Positions 18,845-25,829 of a stretch of 48,271 bases of DNA are shown here, piece by piece. The notes below the pieces were generated by a model, which had not been told where the DNA came from, searched no databases, and was given only the letters and a program-made list of their open reading frames with translations. Both the position numbers and the translations under genes were made by a program. How positions within the stretch are numbered: position 1 is the stretch's first letter; each line of letters begins with the position of its first letter. The DNA comes from CAZEFK01 sp964511405 (lineage in GTDB: Bacteria; Pseudomonadota; Alphaproteobacteria; Elsterales; Elsteraceae). The DNA lies in the NCBI GenBank assembly GCA_964511405.1, contig CAZEFK010000015.1:1-48271 (forward strand), written 5' to 3'.

Positions 18845-19140
18845 CACGCCTTCGGCAGTGCGCCCGTACCCGTCCGCCAAGCGGGCTTGCGCGGCCGGCC
18901 GCGGCGCGGATGCGCTCTGGCGTAGACCGGGGCGGCGGCGATCATTGCGGGCGTGAGCCGCGGATAATCCTCGCGCAGTTCCGCCTCGCTGGCGCCCTGC
19001 GCCAACAGCGCGGCGATCTGGTGCACCAGGATGCGGGTGCCCCGGAACGTGGCGGCACCGCCCTGGATAGAGGCATCTTGGACGACGAGCGCCATGACGT
19101 CGTCATAGTCCATGCGATTGGTCGCAGTGCTCTTGCGCAT
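18844..19140 (-). CDS. DUF433 antitoxin (VapB45-like)
   Basis: A 98-residue protein with the DUF433 HTH-like domain: QDASIQGGAATFRGTRILVH followed by AALLAQGASEAELREDYPRLTP (family pattern GxPxxRGTRIxVxxIxxxLxxGxSxxEIxxxYPxLT). A basic Arg/Pro-rich tail follows (HPRRGRPRKPAW). It normally neutralises the DUF5615 PIN-like RNase encoded directly after it and represses their operon. Here the toxin gene is damaged. The gene diverges from hicAB across 113 bases containing two palindromes. ATG at 19113 is an alternative start. Confidence 0.75.
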   Translation of the reverse strand: MRKSTATNRMDYDDVMALVVQDASIQGGAATFRGTRILVHQIAALLAQGASEAELREDYPRLTPAMIAAAPVYARAHPRRGRPRKPAWRTGTGALPKA

Positions 19141-19196
19141 AGCGTCGGCAGAATATCACCGTCGGAGGGCACAGGCGCGGCCGACGTGGCGGCCTC

Positions 19197-19243
19197 GTAT
19201 CACATTCCGATACAACACTTGATCCCGTATCAGAATGCGATAC
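19197..19243. promoter_or_regulatory. Two 17-bp palindromic operators upstream of hicA
   Basis: GTATC-ACATTCC-GATAC (19197-19213) and GTATC-AGAATGC-GATAC (19227-19243) have identical 5-base arms and 7-base spacers. They are 30 bases apart centre to centre, about three helical turns. They lie directly before the hicA GTG start and in the divergent promoter region of the DUF433 gene. They are good candidates for binding by HicB (C-terminal ribbon-helix-helix) and perhaps for controlling both toxin-antitoxin units. Confidence 0.65.
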
Positions 19244-19253
19244 ATGATGGCGC

Positions 19254-19508
19254 GTGAACGCCGCCCAACGCGCCACCCTGGCCGCCATCTTCGCCACCCC
19301 CGTCCGGGCCGATATCCGCTGGACGGCAGTCGTCGGCCTGATCAAGGCCGCGGGTGGCACGGTCAGCCAGGGCCGCGGCAGCCGGGTGCGGCTGTCGCTC
19401 AACGGTGTGGTCGCGACGTTCCACGCGCCGCATCCGGAGCCGACCACGGACAAGGGCGCCGTGATCAGCCTGCGGCGCTTCCTGACCGAAGCAGGAGTGA
19501 AGCCATAA
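19254..19508 (+). CDS. hicA: HicA-family toxin (mRNA interferase)
   Basis: An 84-residue double-stranded-RNA-binding-like toxin. It matches the HicA subfamily with GGTVSQGRGSRVRLSLNGVV, then FHAPHPEPTTDKGAVISLRRFLTEAG. In classical HicA the catalytic His lies in a GSH motif; here the motif is GSR, and the only histidines are in FHAPHP. GTG at 19254 is the only sensible start in this frame; no strong ribosome site is visible. The TAA stop overlaps the hicB ATG by one base. The role is growth inhibition by mRNA cleavage when HicB is lost, known for the family and inferred here. Confidence 0.8.
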   Translation: MNAAQRATLAAIFATPVRADIRWTAVVGLIKAAGGTVSQGRGSRVRLSLNGVVATFHAPHPEPTTDKGAVISLRRFLTEAGVKP

Positions 19509-19822
19509 TGGAGTACAAGGGCTATATCTCGGGCCCCATCACCTTCGACGAGGTCAACGGCGTCTTCTCGGGCGAGGTGTTCGGGCTGCGCGACGTCATC
19601 CATTTTCGCGGACGCGACGCCAAAGAGCTGCGGGCCTCCTTCGAGGAAGGGGTCGACGACTACCTCGATCTGTGCCGTGAAACCGGGCGGACACCCGAAC
19701 GAGCCTACCGCGGCGCGTTCATGGTCCGCACCACGCCCGAGCGCCACCGGGCCGCGGCGCTTGCGGCGGCGGCCGAAGGGATCAGCCTGTCGGAATGGGT
19801 CGCCCGTCGAATCGGGCCGTGA
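19508..19822 (+). CDS. hicB: HicB-family antitoxin
   Basis: A 104-residue antitoxin. The N-terminal partially degraded RNase H-like fold (YKGYISGPITFDEVNGVFSG, EVFGLRDVIHFRGRDAKELR, EGVDDYLDLCRETGRTPERA) is followed by a ribbon-helix-helix DNA-binding tail (GAFMVRTTPERHRAAALAAA, GISLSEWVARRIG). It binds HicA and probably represses the operon through the palindromes upstream. It is translationally coupled to hicA (TAATG). Confidence 0.88.
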   Translation: MEYKGYISGPITFDEVNGVFSGEVFGLRDVIHFRGRDAKELRASFEEGVDDYLDLCRETGRTPERAYRGAFMVRTTPERHRAAALAAAAEGISLSEWVARRIGP

Positions 19823-19831
19823 GGACGATCA

Positions 19832-19858
19832 CCACCGACATTCCCTATGTCGCGGTGG
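19832..19858. terminator. Hairpin between convergent hicB and MFS genes
   Basis: CCACCG-ACA (19832-19840) pairs with TGT-(CG)-CGGTGG (19848-19858) around a 7-base loop, with one 2-base bulge. It lies 10 bases after hicB and covers the last codons of the MFS gene, so it could end transcription from both sides. No U-tract is present. Confidence 0.35.
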
Positions 19859-21152
19859 CCCCATCGAATTGGCGCCTGAGCGCCGCGACGGAGGCACAGG
19901 CGAGCAGCGCTGCAGCGAGGACATAGAAGCCCGGAACCAGGTTCGTTCCGGTTTCGCGGATCATGAGCGTGATGAAGACGGGCGTAAAGCTGCCGAAGGC
20001 GGTGGCGGTGAGGTCATGCACGATCGCGACGCCCGTCGTGCGGACCTCCTTGGGGAAGAGGTCGCAGAGATAGGCCGGCATCGCTGCCTGGTAGGCCGTC
20101 GCGAAGAGCCCGAGGACGATCTCGGAGAGGAGCAGGACCGGAAGCGACGGATGACTCACCAAGAGCAGAAAACAGGGAAGGGCCATGGCGGCGAGGCCGA
20201 TGGACGATCCCATCAAGAGACGCGGCCGGCCCCAGCGGTCGGAGAGATAGCCGAAGACCGGGGACAGGAAGCACTGCAGGGCGCCGTAGACAGCCGTCGC
20301 CAGGAAGGCGGTCGTCGAGGTGAAGTGCAGATACTTGACCGCATAGGTCGGCAGGTAGAAGGCGAGTGAATAATTGGTGATCGTGATCACCGCAAAGGCG
20401 CCGAAGCAGAACAAGCACATCAGCTTGTGCCGGGCCAGCACCTCGCGCAGCGGCTTGCCGCCGCGTCGTGACGGCTGATGCGCGGCCTCAGGAATGCTTC
20501 GGCGGAGATAGACGCTGGCCGGCATGATGAGAAGGCCGAGCGCGAACGGGACCCGCCAGCCCCAATCTGCAACGTCTGCCGGGGTCAACATGTTGTTGAT
20601 CGAGAGGCCGACGACGCCGCCCAGCACCGAGGTGAGCCCGATCGCCGATATGTTGAAGCTCGAATAGTAGCCACGCAGGCGAAGCGGCGCGCGCTCGACC
20701 AGGAAGGCAGTGGCCGCGCCGTACTCGCCGCCCGAGGAAAAGCCCTGGATGAGCCGACCCAACAAGACGATGATCGTGGCCGCGACGCCGATCGATGTAT
20801 AGCGCGGCGCAAAGGTGATCAGCGCCGTGCCCAGGGCCATCAGGCTCAGCGTCAGTGTCAGTGCCTGTTTGCGACTGACGCGATCGGCGTAAGACCCGAA
20901 GAACAGCGCGCCAAGCGGCTTTGCGAGGTAGGAAAGGCCGAAGGCGCCGACCGCGAGCAGCAGCGAGACCGTAGGATCATCGGCGGGAAAGAACAGCTTC
21001 GAGATGATCAGCGAGAAATAGAGATAGGTGAAGACGTCATACCACTCGAGCGCGGAGCCGACGCAGGCGGCGATGATCGCTTTGCGCTCGATCGCGTCAT
21101 CTGCCTTGGCATCGCATGGCGCGGTGCCGACCGCCTCCGTCAGGTTGGACAT
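19845..21152 (-). CDS. MFS transporter, metabolite:H+ symporter (MHS) type
   Basis: A 435-residue inner-membrane carrier with about 12 hydrophobic segments. The MHS signatures are present: IIAACVGSALEWYDVFTYLY in TM1, the loop motif GSYADRVSRKQALTLTL, RLIQGFSSGGEYGAATAFLV in TM4-5 and DRWGRPRLL in the second half. MHS members import citrate, 2-oxoglutarate, shikimate, betaine or aromatic acids; the substrate here cannot be told. It is encoded downstream of the MBL-fold hydrolase on the same strand, so hydrolase and carrier probably serve one catabolic path controlled by the divergent LysR gene. Confidence 0.85.
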   Translation of the reverse strand: MSNLTEAVGTAPCDAKADDAIERKAIIAACVGSALEWYDVFTYLYFSLIISKLFFPADDPTVSLLLAVGAFGLSYLAKPLGALFFGSYADRVSRKQALTLTLSLMALGTALITFAPRYTSIGVAATIIVLLGRLIQGFSSGGEYGAATAFLVERAPLRLRGYYSSFNISAIGLTSVLGGVVGLSINNMLTPADVADWGWRVPFALGLLIMPASVYLRRSIPEAAHQPSRRGGKPLREVLARHKLMCLFCFGAFAVITITNYSLAFYLPTYAVKYLHFTSTTAFLATAVYGALQCFLSPVFGYLSDRWGRPRLLMGSSIGLAAMALPCFLLLVSHPSLPVLLLSEIVLGLFATAYQAAMPAYLCDLFPKEVRTTGVAIVHDLTATAFGSFTPVFITLMIRETGTNLVPGFYVLAAALLACASVAALRRQFDGATAT

Positions 21153-21172
21153 GTTACCTCCTCATTGCGCGC

Positions 21173-22060
21173 CTATTTGAGCGCCGTGGCGCTCGGACCG
21201 GTGACCGGCACTTCCATCAGATCGGCCCCGAAGACGATGTTTCCCTCATAGATTCGGCTCATCTCGGCGATGACCCGCTCGCGCATACCGGGGCGGTCGA
21301 ACTGCTCCGTGACATGGGAGATGACGAGGGTCTTGGCGCCCGCCTCTTGGGCGGCGCGTGCCGCCTCGAGATGCCCGGTGCAGAAATTCGCGAAGGTCCG
21401 GCTCGGGGCGCTGCCGGAGAGATAGTGGCACATGTGGACGAGGACGTCGCAGCTCGCCGCCAGCTGGGTGAGCGCCTGACAGGGACCCGTGTCGCCCGAA
21501 TAGACGATCGACCGACCGTCGCAGTCGATGCGGTACCCATAGGAGATGAGGTGCGGCGCGAAGTGATGAACCGGCGCGGCCGTTACGGACCAGCCCGCGC
21601 CCTCGTCGACGCGCTCGTCCGGCGCAAGCTCGCGCACCTCAGGCCGCGGCTTCTCCCGTCGGCCCTCGCCGCCGCGGGCGCGATAGACGTCGAGGCTGCA
21701 TTCATTCTCGGTGCGCGAGACGATGTCCGGCCCAAAGGCGCCATCGAGGCCGAACAGGCGATCGGTGATGTGACACAAGGGCGGCGGACCATAGACCTTG
21801 AGATCGGGAATTTTCCCGGCGCCCTGGTCCCAGCGGGTCAGCACCAGCCGCGCATAGTCGCCCATGTGGTCGTAGTGATGGTGGCTGAAGAAGGCGTGCG
21901 AGATCCGCGTCACCGGCACGCCGAGTTCGAGCACGCGATGATAGGCGCCGAAGCCATGATCGAAGACGATGAGACTGCCGCCTGCCTCGATCAGATAGCC
22001 CGAGCATGCGCGCGTCAGCGACGGCGTCGGGGTTCCCGTTCCCAAGAGCCAAAGCCTCAA
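21173..22060 (-). CDS. MBL-fold metallo-hydrolase
   Basis: A 295-residue zinc hydrolase. It begins LRLWLLGTGTPTPSLTRACS, has the metal site SHHHYDHMGD, then VYSGDTGPCQAL and DVLVHMCHYL, and a late His in LVISHVTEQF. This order resembles RNase Z/arylsulfatase-type MBL proteins. The frame is open to 22162, but that would run through the promoter and start of the divergent LysR gene. TTG at 22060, preceded by AAGGAGACAGGGG, is the best start. The gene lies 20 bases upstream of the MFS gene on the same strand. The substrate is unknown; an ester, sulfate or lactone linked to the transporter's substrate is plausible. Confidence 0.82.
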   Translation of the reverse strand: MRLWLLGTGTPTPSLTRACSGYLIEAGGSLIVFDHGFGAYHRVLELGVPVTRISHAFFSHHHYDHMGDYARLVLTRWDQGAGKIPDLKVYGPPPLCHITDRLFGLDGAFGPDIVSRTENECSLDVYRARGGEGRREKPRPEVRELAPDERVDEGAGWSVTAAPVHHFAPHLISYGYRIDCDGRSIVYSGDTGPCQALTQLAASCDVLVHMCHYLSGSAPSRTFANFCTGHLEAARAAQEAGAKTLVISHVTEQFDRPGMRERVIAEMSRIYEGNIVFGADLMEVPVTGPSATALK

Positions 22061-22079
22061 CCCCTGTCTCCTTTCCCGA

Positions 22080-22092
22080 GTTTCCGGGAAAC
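22080..22092. promoter_or_regulatory. Palindromic operator candidate between MBL hydrolase and LysR genes
   Basis: GTTTCC-G-GGAAAC is a perfect 13-base palindrome. A second imperfect copy starts 29 bases downstream (GTTTCCTGAAAT, 22109-22120). Both lie in the short divergent promoter region, as expected for LysR autoregulation and activation of the hydrolase-transporter genes. Confidence 0.45.
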
Positions 22093-22124
22093 GGTATAGG
22101 GGGACGCGGTTTCCTGAAATTGAA

Positions 22125-23153
22125 ATGATTGGAACGTGGATTAACCAAATGGAAAACGACAAGACGGCGGAGGCGCTGGCTCGCCGGCTGACGGGCCGAC
22201 TTCGGGCGCGGCACCTGGCGCTGATCTCGGCGATCTATCGGCTTCGCACGCTGCGCCTCGTCGCGGCCGAGCTCCATCACAGCCAACCGGCGGTGACCAA
22301 GGCTCTCCAGGAGCTCGAAGCCCTGATCGGCGCGAGGCTGTTCGAGCGCACGCGTCACGGTCTCGTTCCGACGCCGGTCGCGGAGATCGTGGTCGCGCGC
22401 GGTGAGACGATTCTCGCCGATCTCCACCGGCTGGCCGGCGACCTGACGGCTCTCGACACGGGATACCAGGGCATCATCCGCGTCGGCGTCATCCAGTACA
22501 TCCCCCACAGCCTGTTGACGGATGCGATCGCCAAGCTCAGCCATGGCACCCATCACTATCGCTTTCTGGTGCGCGACGGCTCGACCGACATGCTGGTAAG
22601 CCTGCTCCTGCGCCACGAGCTCGACTGCGTTCTGGCGCGGTTCTCGCCGGTGGATGGCGCGGAGCTGGAGCAGACCGTCATCTATGTCCAGCAGCCGCGC
22701 CTTGTCGCCAATCGCCGTCACCCGCTGCGCCAGGCCCGCGGGCTTGCCATCGGCGATCTCAAGCAGAGCGCCTGGATTTTGCCCCCATCGCAGACACCCA
22801 CGCGCCGCGCTTTCGACGAGATGCTGGTGCGGCACCAGGTCGAGGTCCGTCCCCCGTTCATGGAAACGGTCTCCGTGTCCATCATCAAAGGGATGCTGCG
22901 ACAGCAGAAGATGGCCGTCGCGCTGCTGCCGGACGACATCGCCCTCGAGTTCGAGCGCGAAGGCGTGGGGCAAATCCTCCGACTCGATCTCGATTTCCCG
23001 TTGCCCGCGGTCAGTTTCATCAGACGGCGGGAACCGGTTGTCGACCGAACAGTGAACCTGTTCGAAAAGACCCTGCGTGAGTCGCTGACGTTGCACCGAT
23101 CCAAGCCGGACGCTGTGGGCGTCGGCATCCCGCACTCACCGAAATCGGGATGA
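22125..23153 (+). CDS. LysR-family transcriptional regulator
   Basis: A 342-residue regulator. The HTH is in residues ~22-80 (RLRTLRLVAAELHHSQPAVT, KALQELEALIGARLFERTRH), followed by the effector-binding domain (GIIRVGVIQYIPHSLLTDAI onwards). ATG at 22149 (MENDKTAEALARRL) is an alternative start that leaves more room for the promoter. It is divergent from the MBL hydrolase and MFS transporter genes and most likely controls them. Base composition of this three-gene locus looks a little less GC-rich than the flanks, which may point to acquisition as a unit. Confidence 0.88.
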   Translation: MIGTWINQMENDKTAEALARRLTGRLRARHLALISAIYRLRTLRLVAAELHHSQPAVTKALQELEALIGARLFERTRHGLVPTPVAEIVVARGETILADLHRLAGDLTALDTGYQGIIRVGVIQYIPHSLLTDAIAKLSHGTHHYRFLVRDGSTDMLVSLLLRHELDCVLARFSPVDGAELEQTVIYVQQPRLVANRRHPLRQARGLAIGDLKQSAWILPPSQTPTRRAFDEMLVRHQVEVRPPFMETVSVSIIKGMLRQQKMAVALLPDDIALEFEREGVGQILRLDLDFPLPAVSFIRRREPVVDRTVNLFEKTLRESLTLHRSKPDAVGVGIPHSPKSG

Positions 23154-23243
23154 TGAAGACCTCGTGGTGCTCGCCGGTCGTTTCCAGCAGGCTTTCGAGG
23201 GTATCATCTAAAGGAGACTGGTCCGTCCTGAAGGCCTCGGACA

Positions 23244-23352
23244 GTGAAACCCCTCCACCCGACCTCCTCCCACAAGGGGAGGAGGGGCGAAGCTGCTACC
23301 ACCGCGCTCCTCCTCCCCTTGTGGGAGGAGGCTGGGAGGAGGGGGAATCACG
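23244..23352. repeat. Long intergenic inverted repeat (REP-like palindrome)
   Basis: Exact 23-base arms (23263-23285 and 23309-23331) are inverted copies, each itself near-palindromic (CCTCCTCCCACAAGGGGAGG). The symmetry continues imperfectly outward to GTGAAACCCCTCC and GGAGGGGGAATCAC. It lies between the convergent LysR and kinase genes and would form a long RNA hairpin on either strand. It looks like a dispersed alphaproteobacterial intergenic palindrome and may serve as a two-way terminator. Confidence 0.7.
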
Positions 23353-23386
23353 ACGATTCCATGTTATGCATATCCCGCTCTAAGTT

Positions 23387-25573
23387 CTACGCCCCGTCGC
23401 CGTGGGTGCCGGTGGACTGGTCGGCGGCCGCGTCCTTGAACAGCGCCTGCTGCAGGGTCTCGATCATGGCGCGGATCTCGAACGGCTTGGTCAGGTAGCG
23501 GGCGAAGCCGGCCTTGAGGCCGCGGGCGATCTCGCGCGGGGTCGCGGCGACGCTGAGGGCGAACACCGGCGTGTCGCGGGTTTCCGGCATCCGCTGCAGC
23601 CGCGTCAGGGCGGCGTAGCCGTCCATGCCGGGCAGGTTGAGGTCCAGCAGGATCAGGTCCGGCCGGTGCCGGGCGGCCAGCTCGAGCCCGACCTCGGCGG
23701 TCTCGGCGGCGATCAGCTCGACGCCCGGAATGGTCGCGACCAGCCGCTTGAGCAAAGCCTGGTTGGCCGGCTGGTCCTCGATATAGAGCACGCGCCGGCG
23801 GTCGCCGGCCGGCGCCGGGGCGGCCGGCAGCTCGCACCAGAAGGTGGTGCCCTGGCCGGCGACGCTGTCGAAGCCGATGCGGCCGGCCATCGCGGTCACC
23901 AGGTGCCGGGTCAGGGCCAGGCCGATGCCGCTGCCGTCGGTCGTGCCGTGCTCGCGGCCCAGGCGCTCGAAGGGCTGGAAGACCCGGTCGGCGAGCGCCG
24001 CCGGGATGCCGATGCCGGTGTCGCGCACCTCGATGCGCCAGCCGCCATCGGCCGGCTGCGCCGCGACCGTCACCGACCCACCCGCCAGGTTGTACTTGAT
24101 GGCGTTCGAGCACAGGTTGGTCAGCACCTGGCGCAGCCGGGTCGGGTCGGCCAGCACCGCTGCCCCGAGGGCGCCCCCGGGGGCGATCCCGGGCGCGACC
24201 TCGCGCCGGAGCGTGACGTCGGCCTGGGCGGCGGCCGGCCCCAGCAGGGCCAGGACATCGTCGACGGCGGCGCCGATTTCCACCGGCTCGATCGCCAGCG
24301 TCACCACCCCGGCCTCGATCTTCGCCAGGTCCAGCACGTCGTTGACCAACTGCAGCTGGAAGCGGCTGGCATTGAGGATCAGCTGCAGCCATTCCTCGCG
24401 CCGGGCGCCGCTGACCCCGGTGGCGCCACCTTTGCCGCCCATGAGCGCCAGTTCGGCGAAGCCGATCACGGCGTTCATGGGCGTGCGCAGCTCATGGCTC
24501 ATGCGCGCCAGGAAGGCGTTCTTGGCGGCGTTGGCCGCCTCGGCCGCGCGCTGTGCCCGCCGCAGCTCCTGCTCGAGCGCCTTGTGACCGGAGATGTCGC
24601 GGATGATCAGGATCACCTCGACCGGCGCGCCCGTCTCGGGCTCGGCCAGCAGCGTCGCGGTCGCCTCCACCCACAGCCCGTCGTCGCCGCGCTGCAGCCG
24701 GAACGAAACTGGCGCGCCGCCTTCGCCGCGCTCCAGCAGCGCCTGCTCGTTCAGCACCAGCGCGCGGTCGTCGGGATGGACCAGGTCGGCGACGGACTGG
24801 CCGATGAGCGCCGCCGGCGCCTGTCCAACCAAGTCGGAGGCCGCGGCCGAGGCGAACAGGATCCGGCCGTCGCGGCCCGCGCGCAGGATCAGGTCGGTCG
24901 AGCTTTCGGCCAGCAGCCGCAGCCGGTTGCGGCTGCGGTCGAGATCCCGCAGCGCCTGACGATGACGCCGATAACTGCGCCGCCCCGCCCCGGCCGCCAT
25001 GGCCAGCGCGAGCAGCAGGAATGCGCCGGACAGCGCCAGGCGGCGGGTCCGGGCGCGGGCGGCGGCGGCTTGCAGCCGGTCGAGCCGGCGGTCCTCGAAG
25101 GCGGCCAGCTCGGCGATGCTGGCCTGGAGGGGATCGGCCGGCCCCACGGCCACGGTCCGGGCATCCAGGGCCACGGCGGCATCGCGCCGGCCGTCGAGGG
25201 CCAGCGCCAGCACGCCGGCCATGGCCTCCAGCTGGCGCGTGGCGGCCTCGTCGATGGTGGCGAGCAGTGCGGCGCGTGCGGGATCGCCGTCGGCCATCGC
25301 GCCCAGGCCGGCGAGGGTCGCCTGCGCCGACGCCGCCGATTGCCGGTAGACGGCGACGGCAGCAGGCCGGCCGTCGACCAGGACGGCGCGCAGCGCGGCG
25401 GCCGCCGTGGCGACATCCGTGGCGAGCCGGTCCGCCGCCGCGACCGATGTGGGGCCGTGCCCGGCGTCGGGGACGGCGCCGCCTTGCAGCCCGAGCGCAA
25501 GCCAACAGGCCACCGCGAGCAAGCCCGCTGTCGCAATGAAGCTTGCAACCGATGCGCGAACCGTGCGACCCAT
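23387..25573 (-). CDS. Hybrid sensor histidine kinase (PAS-HisKA-HATPase-REC)
   Basis: A 728-residue membrane sensor. TM1 is at residues ~12-30, the periplasmic four-helix-like sensor at ~31-178 and TM2 at ~179-197. A PAS domain follows (LAESSTDLILRAGRDGRILF, ~220-330). HisKA has phospho-acceptor His360 (ARMSHELRTPMNAVIG). The ATPase domain contains an N box (NLCSNAIKYN), G1 (DTGIGIP) and G2 (GSGIGLALT). A C-terminal receiver domain has Asp644 (LILLDLNLPGMDGY) and Lys696 (YLTKPF). No response regulator or HPt gene is adjacent, so the partner is encoded elsewhere. It diverges from the Nramp-family gene. The signal is unknown. Confidence 0.92.
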   Translation of the reverse strand: MGRTVRASVASFIATAGLLAVACWLALGLQGGAVPDAGHGPTSVAAADRLATDVATAAAALRAVLVDGRPAAVAVYRQSAASAQATLAGLGAMADGDPARAALLATIDEAATRQLEAMAGVLALALDGRRDAAVALDARTVAVGPADPLQASIAELAAFEDRRLDRLQAAAARARTRRLALSGAFLLLALAMAAGAGRRSYRRHRQALRDLDRSRNRLRLLAESSTDLILRAGRDGRILFASAAASDLVGQAPAALIGQSVADLVHPDDRALVLNEQALLERGEGGAPVSFRLQRGDDGLWVEATATLLAEPETGAPVEVILIIRDISGHKALEQELRRAQRAAEAANAAKNAFLARMSHELRTPMNAVIGFAELALMGGKGGATGVSGARREEWLQLILNASRFQLQLVNDVLDLAKIEAGVVTLAIEPVEIGAAVDDVLALLGPAAAQADVTLRREVAPGIAPGGALGAAVLADPTRLRQVLTNLCSNAIKYNLAGGSVTVAAQPADGGWRIEVRDTGIGIPAALADRVFQPFERLGREHGTTDGSGIGLALTRHLVTAMAGRIGFDSVAGQGTTFWCELPAAPAPAGDRRRVLYIEDQPANQALLKRLVATIPGVELIAAETAEVGLELAARHRPDLILLDLNLPGMDGYAALTRLQRMPETRDTPVFALSVAATPREIARGLKAGFARYLTKPFEIRAMIETLQQALFKDAAADQSTGTHGDGA

Positions 25574-25618
25574 TCCCGCCGCTCAGATGTATTCTTGTCG
25601 TCGCCCTAGGCCAAGATA

Positions 25619-25648
25619 AGACGGAGCATGGTATCCATGCTACCGTCT
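25619..25648. promoter_or_regulatory. Bulged hairpin in the kinase-Nramp divergent intergenic region
   Basis: AGACGG-AGCATGG-TAT-CCATGCT-A-CCGTCT forms a 13-bp stem with a 3-base loop and a single bulged A. It is 45 bases from the kinase start and 180 from the Nramp start. A 9-base palindrome GCAATTTGC follows at 25688-25696 and could be a metal-regulator site. Both roles are speculative. Confidence 0.4.
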
Positions 25649-25829
25649 ATTCGCGCGTTAACCTTACCGGATCGCCGCCGCAACGCTGCAATTTGCGTTT
25701 CATTGTAGACCATTGTGACGGCGGTCACGGCGATTGTGGGCCAATGCCGCGCGCGTGGAAAGAGGGATGGCGTCCGGGACCCCTGGACCAGGATCGGCCG
25801 TTTCCGGAGCAGCCCCGCGCCGAGGATCG

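Noticed and set aside
18310..18880. Treating the whole 650-codon minus-strand frame 16928-18880 as one RT protein
   Set aside because: The first ~100 residues are the DUF5615 toxin frame plus its out-of-frame tail; RT-like sequence starts near 18466.
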